Part shown: piece after piece, positions 54,384 to 63,097 of the stretch
Position numbering within the stretch: position 1 is the first letter of the stretch
How the letters are laid out: the number at the start of each line of letters is the position of its first letter
Assembly (NCBI GenBank): GCA_023434025.1
Contig: JAEYTL010000018.1
Coordinates: forward strand, 124,001 to 188,000
Direction: 5' to 3'
DNA length: 64,000 nucleotides
DNA from: Bacteroidota bacterium
GTDB lineage: Bacteria > Bacteroidota > Bacteroidia > Flavobacteriales > Flavobacteriaceae
Translations under genes and position numbers: made by a program
The notes under the pieces: model-generated
Told to the model about the DNA's origin: nothing
The model's database searches: none
Seen by the model: the letters and a program-made list of their open reading frames with translations, nothing else

Positions 54384-56374
54384 GATAGTTCTAATATAAT
54401 GGTACTGTTTTTCAACAAAGGTTCGCCCGGCTGGATGGATTGTTTCCTCACTTTTCCGATTCCGATGACTTTTACTTTTATCTTCAGGTTTTCTAACAAG
54501 GCAATGGCATCCATGCCTGACATTCCTTTTACATTTGGAACCGATTGGAGGTCTTTGGATGAATTGGCATAGAAGGTTTCATAATTTTTATCCTGAATCG
54601 GAATTCTCTTCTCCAGACTTTTAACTTCATTTGTTGAAGGGACATCGGTAAACACTTTTTGGGCAATTCGTTTAAAAACCGGCCCTGAAACATCTGCTCC
54701 GTAATATCCTTTTGATTTACTCGGTTTATGAACCACTACTATACAGGAGTATTTTGGCTGGTCAGCCGGAAAATAGCCTACAAATGACGACGAATAATAC
54801 AAATTGGCCTTGTCTGAATACCCCATCTGAGCTGTGCCGGTTTTTCCTGCCATTGAAAAATCCCGTGAATACAGCTTGGAGCCGGTTCCTTTTTTTACCA
54901 CATTTTCCAAAACTGCTTTCACTTTATCTAGCGTTTCCTGCGAAGCAATTTTTGGATTAATTACTTCTTTATCAAACTTTTTGATGGTTTTGTTCCATTC
55001 TTTAATTTCTTTTACAAACAATGGTTTTACCATTTCGCCATCGTTTGCCACAGCATTATAGAGTGTCAGTGTCTGCAAGGGTGTCATAGAGACTCCATAC
55101 CCATAAGCCATCCACGGCAATGTTGTGCCGTACCAGTCTTTATCGCCGGGCTGTGGAATTTTAGGTTTTCCTTCTCCTTTGATCTGCAAACCAAGGGGTT
55201 CATGCAACTTCATTCGTTTGATATGATCCACAAACTGTTTCGGATTATTTTTATAATTATCATAAACCGCCTGAACCAAAACCGTGTTAGAAGACAACTC
55301 AAATCCTCTGGCTAACGAAATTTTGCCGTACCCTCCTTTTTTAGAGTCGCGGACTTTTCGGTTGTAATAAGCAATTTCGCCGCCTTTTGAATCAAAAATA
55401 TTGCTTGTATCGGCTAATTTATCTTCAAAAAGGGCAATTAAATCAATCAGTTTAAACGTAGAACCCGGTTCGTGTGATTCTGCAACAGCATAATTGACCG
55501 TCTCTGCATAATTTCCGTCTTTGTCCCTCCCCAAATTAGAAATCGCTTTCACCTCACCCGTTTTGGTTTCCATAACCACCACGCAACCGTGTTCAGCCTC
55601 ATAATATTCCAGTTGTTTCAGCAAAGCATGGTGGGCGATATCCTGGATATAGACATCAATAGTAGAAATAATATCATAGCCATCCTGTGGCTCCACTTCA
55701 TTTTCGTCACGGATGGGTTTCCATTGGCCTTTTGCCATTTTCTGCATTAATCTCTTACCGTCTTTCCCGTTCAGATAATCCCTGAAAGCCCACTCAATCC
55801 CTTTACCGTCAGGGGTACCGTCCGGCCGGATCCGTTCATAACCGATGGTTCGTTCTGCCACCAGACCAATCGGATGTTCGCGTACTGTTTTCTGTTCTGT
55901 TATAATTCCACCCCGGTATGCTCCTTTGTTAAAGAGCGGAAAACTTTTAATTTTCATATACTGGGTGTAACTCAGGTTTCTGGCTACCAGATAGTACCTG
56001 TTTTTTGTTGATCTGGCCCGTAAAAACTCCGTTTTATAAAATTGCGACGGCTTTCCTAACAACTGAGATAATGAATCGCAAAGGGGCTGAAGATGCTTGT
56101 CAAAATCTTCTTTTTTGGGAGCTACTGCATCAAAACGAATTTTATAATTCGGAATAGATGTGGCCAGTAAACTACCGTCTGCCGAATAAATATTTCCTTT
56201 GTTTGCCGGAATTACAAAATTTTTCACACTTCGCTCTTTCGCCAGCTTACGGTAATACTCCCCTTCAACCCATTGGATATTAGTTAACTTAACAGCAACG
56301 CCGATAGCCATCAAAAAGATAACTACAGCGACCAAATAAATCCGGTAAGAGATATGTTTATCCGTTACTTCCAT
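54380..56374 (-). CDS. ftsI: Division transpeptidase FtsI (PBP3) with PASTA domain
   Basis: The 664-residue class B penicillin-binding protein cross-links septal peptidoglycan. It has an N-terminal membrane helix (about 10-28), a PBP dimer domain, and the transpeptidase with STFK (Ser305 to Lys308), SSNT and KTGT motifs. A single C-terminal PASTA domain (about 600-664, VPNVKGMSGMDAIALLE) ends it. It overlaps the FtsL-like gene by 10 bases. Confidence 0.96.
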   Translation of the reverse strand: MEVTDKHISYRIYLVAVVIFLMAIGVAVKLTNIQWVEGEYYRKLAKERSVKNFVIPANKGNIYSADGSLLATSIPNYKIRFDAVAPKKEDFDKHLQPLCDSLSQLLGKPSQFYKTEFLRARSTKNRYYLVARNLSYTQYMKIKSFPLFNKGAYRGGIITEQKTVREHPIGLVAERTIGYERIRPDGTPDGKGIEWAFRDYLNGKDGKRLMQKMAKGQWKPIRDENEVEPQDGYDIISTIDVYIQDIAHHALLKQLEYYEAEHGCVVVMETKTGEVKAISNLGRDKDGNYAETVNYAVAESHEPGSTFKLIDLIALFEDKLADTSNIFDSKGGEIAYYNRKVRDSKKGGYGKISLARGFELSSNTVLVQAVYDNYKNNPKQFVDHIKRMKLHEPLGLQIKGEGKPKIPQPGDKDWYGTTLPWMAYGYGVSMTPLQTLTLYNAVANDGEMVKPLFVKEIKEWNKTIKKFDKEVINPKIASQETLDKVKAVLENVVKKGTGSKLYSRDFSMAGKTGTAQMGYSDKANLYYSSSFVGYFPADQPKYSCIVVVHKPSKSKGYYGADVSGPVFKRIAQKVFTDVPSTNEVKSLEKRIPIQDKNYETFYANSSKDLQSVPNVKGMSGMDAIALLENLKIKVKVIGIGKVRKQSIQPGEPLLKNSTIILELS

Positions 56375-56712
56375 ATTTTTTCTGTTAATGACTTTGCTTT
56401 GGGCTTAACCACTTTTATTTTTGTAGGAGGCACACTGGAAGGATATATTCCTTTTTCTTCCATTTTCTTGGAAATAGTGCTTTCCATTTTTAATTTCATT
56501 AATTCCGAACGGCGATCCACAAATTCTGAACGCAACTCCTTTACTTCCTTATTCAGTTCAACAATTCTGAAAATTTTCTTTTCATAATGATGAATATTCG
56601 CAATCATGATCATTGCCAGTACGATTAAAAAAACAATAAACCGCCAGTTTTTAACTGCGTCCTGATTGACCAGAAACCTTGCTTTTAATATGTCATATAT
56701 TCCGGCTTTCAT
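56365..56712 (-). CDS. FtsL-like cell division protein
   Basis: The 115-residue bitopic protein has one membrane helix (about 23-41, WRFIVFLIVLAMIMIANI), then a coiled-coil heptad segment (about 44-85). Position between rsmH and ftsI, size and layout match FtsL, which scaffolds FtsQ and FtsI. Sequence similarity in this family is low, so the call rests on context and architecture. Confidence 0.85.
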   Translation of the reverse strand: MKAGIYDILKARFLVNQDAVKNWRFIVFLIVLAMIMIANIHHYEKKIFRIVELNKEVKELRSEFVDRRSELMKLKMESTISKKMEEKGIYPSSVPPTKIKVVKPKAKSLTEKIWK

Positions 56713-57615
56713 CTACTTTTTCTCTGCAATGCGCAATTTGGCACTCCGTGCCCGGTTATTCGCTTTAATCTCGTCATTGTCCGGCACAATCAGTTTCCCT
56801 ACGGATTTAAAGGGTACCGAATAATTTCCAAAAAAGTCACGTTCAGGTTCCCCTTCAAACAACCCGTTCTTCATAAACCTTTTTACCAAACGGTCTTCCA
56901 AAGAATGATAAGAGATCACACTTAACCGTCCGCCGGGCTTTAAAATTTCCAAGGACTGCTCCAGAAACTCCCTGAGCACTTCCATTTCCTGATTAACTTC
57001 GATCCGGATTGCCTGATACAACTGAGCCAAAATCTTATGGCTTTTGTGAGCCGGTAAAAATTTTGCCAGAACCTGCTTTAAATGCTCCGTATTTCTGATT
57101 GGCTTTTCTCTTCTGGCATTCACAATCGTATTGGCAATTGCTCCCGCATTAGACAATTCTCCAAACTCGGCAAAGATTTTTTTTAATTCCGCTTCTTCAT
57201 ATTCATTCACCACCACAAAAGCATTTAACTCGCCTTTCTGACTCATTCGCATATCAAGCTCAGCATCAAACCGGGTAGAAAATCCTCTCTCCGCCACGTC
57301 AAACTGATGTGATGAAACACCCAAATCAGCCAAAACCCCATCCACCTCTTTCACGCCGTAGAACCGCAAAAAGCGTTTGATATTCCTGAAGTTCTCGTTA
57401 ATCAACTTAAACCGCTCATCCTGCAAAGCATTCACCAAAGCATCCTCATCCTGGTCAAAAGCAAACAACCTCCCGTCTTGACCCAAACGACTCAAAATCT
57501 CTCTCGAGTGCCCGCCCCCACCAAAAGTCACATCTACATAAACACCGTCAAGCCTGATTGCCAGACCATCCACAGCCATTTTCAACAAAACCGGATTATG
57601 ATATTCCATTGTCAT
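56713..57615 (-). CDS. rsmH: 16S rRNA (cytosine(1402)-N(4))-methyltransferase
   Basis: The roughly 300-residue SAM-dependent methyltransferase (formerly MraW) has the SAM loop VDVTFGGGGHSREIL, ADLGVSSHQFD and ISYHSLEDRLVK. Several in-frame ATGs cluster at 57627-57609; I use 57615 (MTMEYHNPVLL). All overlap the end of mraZ by up to about 30 bases. Confidence 0.95.
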   Translation of the reverse strand: MTMEYHNPVLLKMAVDGLAIRLDGVYVDVTFGGGGHSREILSRLGQDGRLFAFDQDEDALVNALQDERFKLINENFRNIKRFLRFYGVKEVDGVLADLGVSSHQFDVAERGFSTRFDAELDMRMSQKGELNAFVVVNEYEEAELKKIFAEFGELSNAGAIANTIVNARREKPIRNTEHLKQVLAKFLPAHKSHKILAQLYQAIRIEVNQEMEVLREFLEQSLEILKPGGRLSVISYHSLEDRLVKRFMKNGLFEGEPERDFFGNYSVPFKSVGKLIVPDNDEIKANNRARSAKLRIAEKK

Positions 57616-58072
57616 CATCATTAACATTTCCCATTACATCTTCTGCCAGGTCTGCAAAATCAACCGCAGCAGCATCAATCGACTTCTCATACAAATCTTT
57701 ATCCCAAATCTCCACGATATTAACCGCCGAAGACAAGACAACATCTTTGGATACAGAGGCAAAAACCACTAAATCTTTCGGAATCAGCAAGCGTCCCAAC
57801 GCATCAATCTCCACCACCTTTACACCCGCCGTAAATCTTCTGATAAAATCATTATTCTTTTTTACAAAACGATTCAGCTTGTTTATCTTATTCATCAAAA
57901 CATTCCACTCTGCCATAGGATATAATTCCAGACAAGGCTGAAAAACCGATCGTTTTAATACAAAACCATCCTGCAATGAAGCAGCCAACTGCTTTTTCAA
58001 AGGAGCCGGCAAGAGCAGCCTTCCTTTAGCATCGACCTTACATTCATATGTTCCAACAATGGCATTCAACAC
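57596..58072 (-). CDS. mraZ: Transcriptional regulator MraZ
   Basis: The 158-residue protein has two AbrB-like SpoVT domains with the paired motif DAKGRLLLPAPL (about 14-25) and DALGRLLIPKDL (about 95-106). MraZ forms a ring and controls the dcw operon, of which this is the first gene. Four GTGGT boxes with 10- and 21-bp spacing lie just upstream (58115-58160), a plausible self-operator. Confidence 0.95.
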   Translation of the reverse strand: MLNAIVGTYECKVDAKGRLLLPAPLKKQLAASLQDGFVLKRSVFQPCLELYPMAEWNVLMNKINKLNRFVKKNNDFIRRFTAGVKVVEIDALGRLLIPKDLVVFASVSKDVVLSSAVNIVEIWDKDLYEKSIDAAAVDFADLAEDVMGNVNDDDNGIS

Positions 58073-58096
58073 GTTACGGTTTTAATGGTTTGATAG

Positions 58097-58160
58097 CAAA
58101 TATAAAAACATTTTACCACATTTTACCACAAAATACCACTTTGTTGATAAGTTTTACCAC
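58097..58160 (-). promoter_or_regulatory. mraZ promoter with putative MraZ boxes
   Basis: On the minus strand, TATATTTG (58104-58097) is an exact -7 element. Upstream of it lie GTGGT boxes at 58119-58115, 58129-58125, 58139-58135 and 58160-58156. The first three have a period of exactly 10 bp, and the fourth is 21 bp further. E. coli MraZ binds direct repeats of a short G-rich box separated by 5 nt, and the layout here is the same. The boxes cover the -33 region, so binding should repress. Confidence 0.65.
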
Positions 58161-58431
58161 TTTATCCATCAAACCGAATCAAACATAACCCGTTGAATTA
58201 TTGCAAATTATTTAACAAAACATTTAGAATCGCCACTTCTGAAAGAAAATACGCAAGAGATTAACAAAACAACTTCTGTTTTTGCATGATTTATATCCAA
58301 ACAAATATTTTTACCACACTCGAAAAAATGTTGATAATTAGCTCTTTACAACATTCCTGTTTTTTTTGATTAAGCATCTAAAAATCTTGTCAAATAAACA
58401 TTACAATACTTCTTTTTTATGGATAATATCA
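58161..58431. other. Gene-free stretch between mraZ and the hydrolase gene
   Basis: This AT-rich region holds one more isolated GTGGT box on the minus strand (58317-58313) and two TTGATAA motifs (one in each half). No open frame, hairpin terminator or RNA gene was recognised. Confidence 0.5.
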
Positions 58432-58439
58432 TATATTTG
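58432..58439 (+). promoter_or_regulatory. -7 element of the hydrolase gene
   Basis: TATATTTG matches TAnnTTTG exactly. The predicted start lies within about 10 nt of the ATG at 58454, so the leader is very short; an ATG at 58466 would give about 20 nt. Confidence 0.5.
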
Positions 58440-58453
58440 TGTGGAATTGAAAG

Positions 58454-59230
58454 ATGTCATTTTTGATGAAAGAAAACTATAAGAAAGAAGGCAAATACAC
58501 TTATTTTGAAGCCGGAGAAGGCACTCCGATTATTGTTTTACACGGCCTGATGGGCGGCTTAAGCAACTTTGGCGGCGTAGCTGATTTTTTTCCAAAAAAC
58601 GGCTATAAAGTAGTCATTCCGGAGCTACCGTTATACACACAAAATATTTTAAAAACCAACGTAAAAGCCTTTTCTAAATTCGTGAAGGATTTTATTGTTT
58701 TTAAGGGGTTTGAACGCGTTATTTTATTAGGAAACTCATTAGGTGGCCATGTGGGTCTGTACCACACAAAAATGTATCCCGAAAAAGTAGCTGCCCTGAT
58801 TCTGACCGGAAGCTCAGGCCTTTATGAAAGTGCCATGGGCGACAGTTATCCCAAAAGGGGTGATTATGAATATATACGACTAAAAACTCAAAATGTTTTT
58901 TACAATCCCGAGATGGCATCCAAGGAATTGGTTGACGAAGTCTTTGCCATTGTTAATGACCGCATCAAAGTAATCAAAACCCTGACCATTGCCAAAAGTG
59001 CCATCCGGCACAATATGGCAAAAGACCTGCCTAAAATGCAAAATCCGGTCTGTTTAATCTGGGGAAAAGACGACAAAGTAACTCCTCCCGAAGTAGCCGA
59101 GGAGTTTCAGAGGTTACTGCCTGATGCTGACTTATACTGGATAGAAAAATGTGGCCATGCCGCCATGATGGAACATCCGGATGAATTTAACAGAATTATG
59201 CTGGAATGGTTAGAAAAACGCAAATTATAA
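58454..59230 (+). CDS. Alpha/beta hydrolase
   Basis: The 258-residue protein has the alpha/beta-hydrolase landmarks: the oxyanion HGLMGG (about 30-35), nucleophile GNSLGGH, acid WGKDDKVTP and His in CGHAAMMEHP. The substrate is unknown. The frame has ATGs at 58454 and 58466; the second (MKENYKKEGKY) gives a start more like related proteins. It lies between the dcw cluster and engB, with its own promoter and terminator. Confidence 0.88.
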   Translation: MSFLMKENYKKEGKYTYFEAGEGTPIIVLHGLMGGLSNFGGVADFFPKNGYKVVIPELPLYTQNILKTNVKAFSKFVKDFIVFKGFERVILLGNSLGGHVGLYHTKMYPEKVAALILTGSSGLYESAMGDSYPKRGDYEYIRLKTQNVFYNPEMASKELVDEVFAIVNDRIKVIKTLTIAKSAIRHNMAKDLPKMQNPVCLIWGKDDKVTPPEVAEEFQRLLPDADLYWIEKCGHAAMMEHPDEFNRIMLEWLEKRKL

Positions 59231-59233
59231 CAT

Positions 59234-59256
59234 AAAAAGTCCGAACGGACTTTTTT
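59234..59256 (+). terminator. Intrinsic terminator after the hydrolase gene
   Basis: AAAAAGTCC (59234-59242) pairs with GGACTTTTT (59247-59255) around GAAC, with the T run continuing. It lies directly before the engB start. Confidence 0.75.
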
Positions 59257-59272
59257 GCTTTATACAAAAACT

Positions 59273-59890
59273 ATGAAAATCAATACCGCTGAATTTGTTA
59301 TCAGTAATTCTGAAGTGAGTAAATGTCCGAAAGATCCGCTTCCGGAATATGCTTTTATCGGGAGGTCAAACGTGGGAAAATCATCTTTGATCAACATGCT
59401 GACCAACCATAAAAGCCTGGCCAAAACCTCGTCTAAGCCCGGAAAAACACAGCTTATCAACCATTTCAAGATTAACAGTAACTGGTTTTTGGTTGACTTA
59501 CCGGGTTACGGCTACGCCAAGGTCTCCAAAAAATCAAAAGAAACCTTTCAGAAGTTTGTAACGGATTATTTTGAAAAAAGAGAACAATTGGTCTGTGCTT
59601 TTGTGCTCATTGACATTCGTCTGGAAGCTCAAAAAATCGACCTGGAATTTTTAACTTATTTAGGTGTTAACGAAGTTCCGTTCTGCATCATTTTTACCAA
59701 AGCAGATAAAATCGGAAAAACCAAAATTCAATCGCACATTGCTGCTTACCGCAAGCAGGTTTTAGCCAGTGGCTGGGAAGAAATGCCGCAACATTTCGTT
59801 ACCTCATCAACCGAAGGCACCGGAAAAGATGAACTATTGTCTTTTATTGATGACATCAACCAGGAAATGTTTAAAAACAATTCGCTTTAG
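59273..59890 (+). CDS. engB: Ribosome biogenesis GTPase EngB (YsxC/YihA)
   Basis: The 205-residue GTPase acts in large-subunit assembly. G motifs: GRSNVGKSS (G1), T in SSKPGKTQ (G2), DLPGYG (G3), TKADK (G4) and SSTEG (G5). I chose the ATG at 59273 (MKINTAEFVISNSE); the frame runs upstream to a TTG within the preceding terminator. It converges with gldC, overlapping it by 4 bases at the stops. Confidence 0.96.
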   Translation: MKINTAEFVISNSEVSKCPKDPLPEYAFIGRSNVGKSSLINMLTNHKSLAKTSSKPGKTQLINHFKINSNWFLVDLPGYGYAKVSKKSKETFQKFVTDYFEKREQLVCAFVLIDIRLEAQKIDLEFLTYLGVNEVPFCIIFTKADKIGKTKIQSHIAAYRKQVLASGWEEMPQHFVTSSTEGTGKDELLSFIDDINQEMFKNNSL

Positions 59891-60219
59891 CTTTTTAAAT
59901 CCAGTTTTTCTGCAAAATATTCACAAAAATCACGCATGGTATCAGCCATTTTATCGTCGGTTGTAGCCCGTTGAAATGTATCGGCCATTGCCACCAGGGT
60001 TTGATGAAAGAAGATTTTCATTTCATCCACCGGCATATCTTTGGTCCATAAATCAATACGCAGGGATTCTTTCGATTTTGAATCCCAAACCGAAAGCATA
60101 ACTGCTTTCGTTTCCTGATTCTCTATACCGCCGTCACGGGCAGTCCACTTTAAAGATTCGGGAATTTTATTTTCATCTAAAGTTACATCAAACTTTATTT
60201 CAGACGTTTTTAAGCTCAT
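59887..60219 (-). CDS. gldC: Gliding motility protein GldC
   Basis: The 110-residue cytoplasmic or peripheral protein matches GldC of F. johnsoniae in length and content (KTSEIKFDVTLDENKIPESLKW, then MPVDEMKIFFHQTLV). GldC enhances gliding and is adjacent to gldB in Bacteroidota. The gene shares one base with gldB, consistent with co-expression. Confidence 0.93.
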   Translation of the reverse strand: MSLKTSEIKFDVTLDENKIPESLKWTARDGGIENQETKAVMLSVWDSKSKESLRIDLWTKDMPVDEMKIFFHQTLVAMADTFQRATTDDKMADTMRDFCEYFAEKLDLKS

Positions 60220-61175
60220 TATTTTCTGGGTTTATATTTTGATCGGGCAAAAACCTCTTTGGCATCCATTGCCAAAAGTTCGTCCAAAGATACTTCATTA
60301 TTTTTCATAAACGAACGAACAATTTGCCAGCCAATCCACACCCCCGTTCTTCCGGGTGACTCCTGATCAATTTCCAGGTAGAATTTAGAAAACGGTGCCG
60401 GAGCAATGAATCGCTGTATTAATTTTGTATCCGAATCATACAATACATTATCTTCTATAAAATACCGCCAGATTTCACTTTCATTTTCTTCGCACCAAAG
60501 TTGTTGCTCTTGGCTGTAACCGATTTTATCAAAATCTTCATAACCGGGCAGGATCAGATCTTTGATATACATTTCCTTTCCAAAATAGATCATCTGGTCC
60601 AAAAAGGTTTTTTCACGGGGTTGTGCAATAACTCTGGTGGCAAAATCCGAAACAATATCGGGCATAATCTGTGAACGCTGAAAGGTTTGACGGAAATAAT
60701 CCGGAAATTCATAAAACCTGTGTTCTTTTCCCAGATAAAGATCCAACGAAATAAGCAAAAGACTGTCGGTGTAAATCACTTTGTTCTGGTAATCCATTTC
60801 AGAGATCAGTGTGGTAACTTTCGAAGGGATTTTCTGGTTGGGAAAATAAAATTTTATATGGCGGAACACCTCTTCCAGCTCTTCCTGAACCGGCGTAAAG
60901 TTGCCGTATTTTTTTTGCACTTCATCATACAGTTCCCTGTACAAAGGATCTTTCATTTTACTGATAAAAATACTGTCCGGAAACTGGCTTGGAAAAAAAG
61001 CGGGATATTTTGCTTTCATTTTTAAGAAATCTTCAACCGGGGTTTCATAAAAAATTTTATCAAACCGCTCCACGGTAATTGAAACCGGCACTTCCTCTAT
61101 TTTTTTTTCAATTTCTGACTTTTTATCACACGATACAAACAAAACCAGAACAAAAAACAATACAACTCTTCTCAT
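60219..61175 (-). CDS. gldB: Gliding motility lipoprotein GldB
   Basis: The 318-residue lipoprotein has signal RRVVLFFVLVLFVSC with lipobox Cys16 and a mostly helical mature domain (ITVERFDKIFYETPVEDFL at the N-terminus). GldB is required for gliding in F. johnsoniae; its molecular role is not known in detail. I chose the ATG at 61175 to give the typical lipoprotein signal; ATGs at 61199 and 61208 would lengthen the leader. It is transcribed divergently from nadE. Confidence 0.92.
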   Translation of the reverse strand: MRRVVLFFVLVLFVSCDKKSEIEKKIEEVPVSITVERFDKIFYETPVEDFLKMKAKYPAFFPSQFPDSIFISKMKDPLYRELYDEVQKKYGNFTPVQEELEEVFRHIKFYFPNQKIPSKVTTLISEMDYQNKVIYTDSLLLISLDLYLGKEHRFYEFPDYFRQTFQRSQIMPDIVSDFATRVIAQPREKTFLDQMIYFGKEMYIKDLILPGYEDFDKIGYSQEQQLWCEENESEIWRYFIEDNVLYDSDTKLIQRFIAPAPFSKFYLEIDQESPGRTGVWIGWQIVRSFMKNNEVSLDELLAMDAKEVFARSKYKPRK

Positions 61176-61259
61176 CTTATCCTTGACTTTTGATAACATT
61201 AAATTCATTTAGAAAATCAAATTGATTTTTCTACTTTTACCTTTTTTTAAATCAAATTG

Positions 61260-61267
61260 CAAATATA
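61260..61267 (-). promoter_or_regulatory. -7 element upstream of gldB
   Basis: On the minus strand TATATTTG matches TAnnTTTG exactly, with start near 61253. No TTG at -33 was found. It lies inside the divergent gldB-nadE spacer. Confidence 0.45.
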
Positions 61268-61295
61268 CAGTGCCAAATTGTATAACCCCGAAAAG

Positions 61296-62111
61296 ATGAC
61301 ACAAAAAAATACAACCATTAAAGCAGGCGAAGTAAATGAATACATTGTTAATTGGTTAAAAACATATGCAGAGAACGCTAAAGTAAGTGGTTTTGTTGTA
61401 GGCGTTTCCGGCGGTATTGACAGTGCGGTCACCTCAACGCTCTGTGCCCAAACCGGGTTAAAAACACTTTGTCTTGAACTTCCGATTCATCAGGCAGCCC
61501 AACATGTGAGCCGTAAAAAAGAACATATTGCCCAACTGAAGAAGCGTTTTTCAAATGTGGAAAGCCTGTCCGTAGATTTAACCAACACGTTTGAGCAATT
61601 CAGAAAAGATGTGCCGGTCACGGAAAACGAGACCGTTTTGAATTTATCCCTTGCCAATACAAGGGCAAGGCTTCGCATGACGACTTTATATTACTTTGCA
61701 GGCCTTCACGGATTGCTGGTTGCCGGAACAGGCAACAAAGTGGAAGATTTCGGTGTTGGTTTTTATACCAAATACGGTGATGGCGGTGTAGACCTGAGTC
61801 CGATTGCCGATTTGATGAAATCAGAAGTTTATGCCCTGGGAAAATACCTGCAGGTTCCCGAATCAATTTTAACTGCAGCCCCCACCGACGGGCTGTTTGG
61901 AGACGACCGGTCCGACGAAGATCAGCTGGGAGCCAGTTATGATGAATTGGAATGGGCTATGCTTCAGGATGAGGCGGGAAAAAATGCTACAGATTTTAGC
62001 GGAAGGCATTTGGAAGTCTTTAACATTTACAAAAGACTCAATAATGCTAACAAACACAAGATGAACCCTATACCTGTTTGTGAAATTCCCAAAGTTTTAA
62101 GACAAATCTAA
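61296..62111 (+). CDS. nadE: Ammonia-dependent NAD(+) synthetase
   Basis: NadE amidates nicotinic acid adenine dinucleotide in the last step of NAD synthesis. The 271-residue enzyme is the short form without glutaminase. It has the P-loop SGGIDSAV (about 33-40), GTGNKVEDFGVGFYTKYGDGGVD and the NaAD-binding DGLFGDDRSDEDQLG region. I chose the ATG at 61296 (MTQKNTTIKAG) over an ATG at 61257 that lies in the promoter region of gldB. Confidence 0.95.
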   Translation: MTQKNTTIKAGEVNEYIVNWLKTYAENAKVSGFVVGVSGGIDSAVTSTLCAQTGLKTLCLELPIHQAAQHVSRKKEHIAQLKKRFSNVESLSVDLTNTFEQFRKDVPVTENETVLNLSLANTRARLRMTTLYYFAGLHGLLVAGTGNKVEDFGVGFYTKYGDGGVDLSPIADLMKSEVYALGKYLQVPESILTAAPTDGLFGDDRSDEDQLGASYDELEWAMLQDEAGKNATDFSGRHLEVFNIYKRLNNANKHKMNPIPVCEIPKVLRQI

Positions 62112-62220
62112 AAATTTTCTTAAAAAATTTTGTCAGAATTACATTCCATTAAAAAAAAATATAGTATCTTTAACAGCCCTAAAAAAATATTAATCATTTT
62201 CTAACTAAATACCACTTATT

Positions 62221-62850
62221 ATGATTAAAGTTTGTTTAGCCGATAATCAACCCGTTGTTCATTTCGGGGTGAAATCGTACTTTAAAGACCATGCAGAAAT
62301 CAGCATTGTAGGCCATGTAGGCAACTACAATATGATTTTAGACATGTTGAAAATTAAACCTATTGACATTTTAGTTTTAGATCTGGAACTGGAGGGGCTA
62401 ACGAGTATTAACCTGGTTAAGTATATACTCAAAGAATTTCCGAATACTAAAATTATTATTTTCAGCAATCTTTCTGAAAACATTTATGCTCCAAATGCTC
62501 TGAAAGCAGGTGTTTCTGCTTATTTGCACAAAACATCCAAATTAGAAACACTCGGAAACGTGATTGTTAAGGTAAACAACGGAGCCGTTATTTTTAACGA
62601 TGCCATCAAGAAAAGCTTAGCCCTGATAGCCAAGCAAAACAAAAGTGAAAGACTTTACCGAAAACTTTCGAACAGAGAAATTGAAGTATTGCGTTTTTTG
62701 AGCGACGGAAAGAAAAACAATGAAATTTCAAAAATTTTAGGGCTGAACGAAAAAACAATCAGCACCTACAAATTGCGACTACTCACAAAACTGAATGTAA
62801 CTAACCTGGTGGACCTGGTAAACAAAGCTAAAACATTGGAGATTGTGTAA
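62221..62850 (+). CDS. LuxR-type response regulator
   Basis: The 209 residues comprise a receiver domain with Asp54 as phosphoacceptor (LVLDLELEG), acidic Asp8, Ser82 and Lys104 (YLHKTS), and a C-terminal NarL/LuxR helix-turn-helix (about 145-205, LSNREIEVLRFLSDGKKNNEIS). No sensor kinase gene is adjacent, so its partner is elsewhere. The target genes are unknown. It has its own start region after nadE and a strong terminator. Confidence 0.93.
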   Translation: MIKVCLADNQPVVHFGVKSYFKDHAEISIVGHVGNYNMILDMLKIKPIDILVLDLELEGLTSINLVKYILKEFPNTKIIIFSNLSENIYAPNALKAGVSAYLHKTSKLETLGNVIVKVNNGAVIFNDAIKKSLALIAKQNKSERLYRKLSNREIEVLRFLSDGKKNNEISKILGLNEKTISTYKLRLLTKLNVTNLVDLVNKAKTLEIV

Positions 62851-62862
62851 AAATTACTCCTA

Positions 62863-62888
62863 AAAAAGACCTCTGCCGAGGTCTTTTT
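62863..62888 (+). terminator. Intrinsic terminator after the response regulator
   Basis: An 11-bp perfect stem, AAAAAGACCTC (62863-62873) with GAGGTCTTTTT (62878-62888), has a TGCC loop and T run. On the minus strand it can also act, with the A run on the other side. Confidence 0.9.
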
Positions 62889-62982
62889 AGTTATAATCCG
62901 AACGCATTCTGCCAATCCGCCGGGTAATATTTACCTTTAATTTATTGTAATCATTGATCATCGCTATGATTTCTGCGATCAT
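62887..62982 (-). other. Short minus-strand frame, possible gene remnant
   Basis: A 31-residue frame starts at the ATG 62982 and ends in a TAA that overlaps the terminator arm. The same frame stays open upstream to about 63046 without a further ATG and reads like coding sequence (basic, helix-forming; FKRIESSCYKRL upstream of the Met). It may be the decayed end of a longer gene. The rest of the 62889-63097 gap shows nothing else. Confidence 0.25.
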
Positions 62983-63097
62983 CCAAACTTTAATTTTGAC
63001 AATAGCTAGTCTTTTATAACAACTTGATTCAATGCGTTTAAATTTGGCTTAATTAAATTTGTTTAGTTTTTTTCAAAAAAAGATAAATTTCAAAGCA

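Noticed and set aside
58111..58160. ACCAC repeats read as a DnaA box or origin region
   Set aside because: The boxes do not match TTATNCACA, there is no dnaA or dnaN nearby, and their 10-bp period upstream of mraZ fits a MraZ operator better.
61257..61295. Upstream ATG extending nadE by 13 residues
   Set aside because: It lies over the predicted gldB promoter and the extra residues do not match the usual NadE start; the ATG at 61296 fits better.
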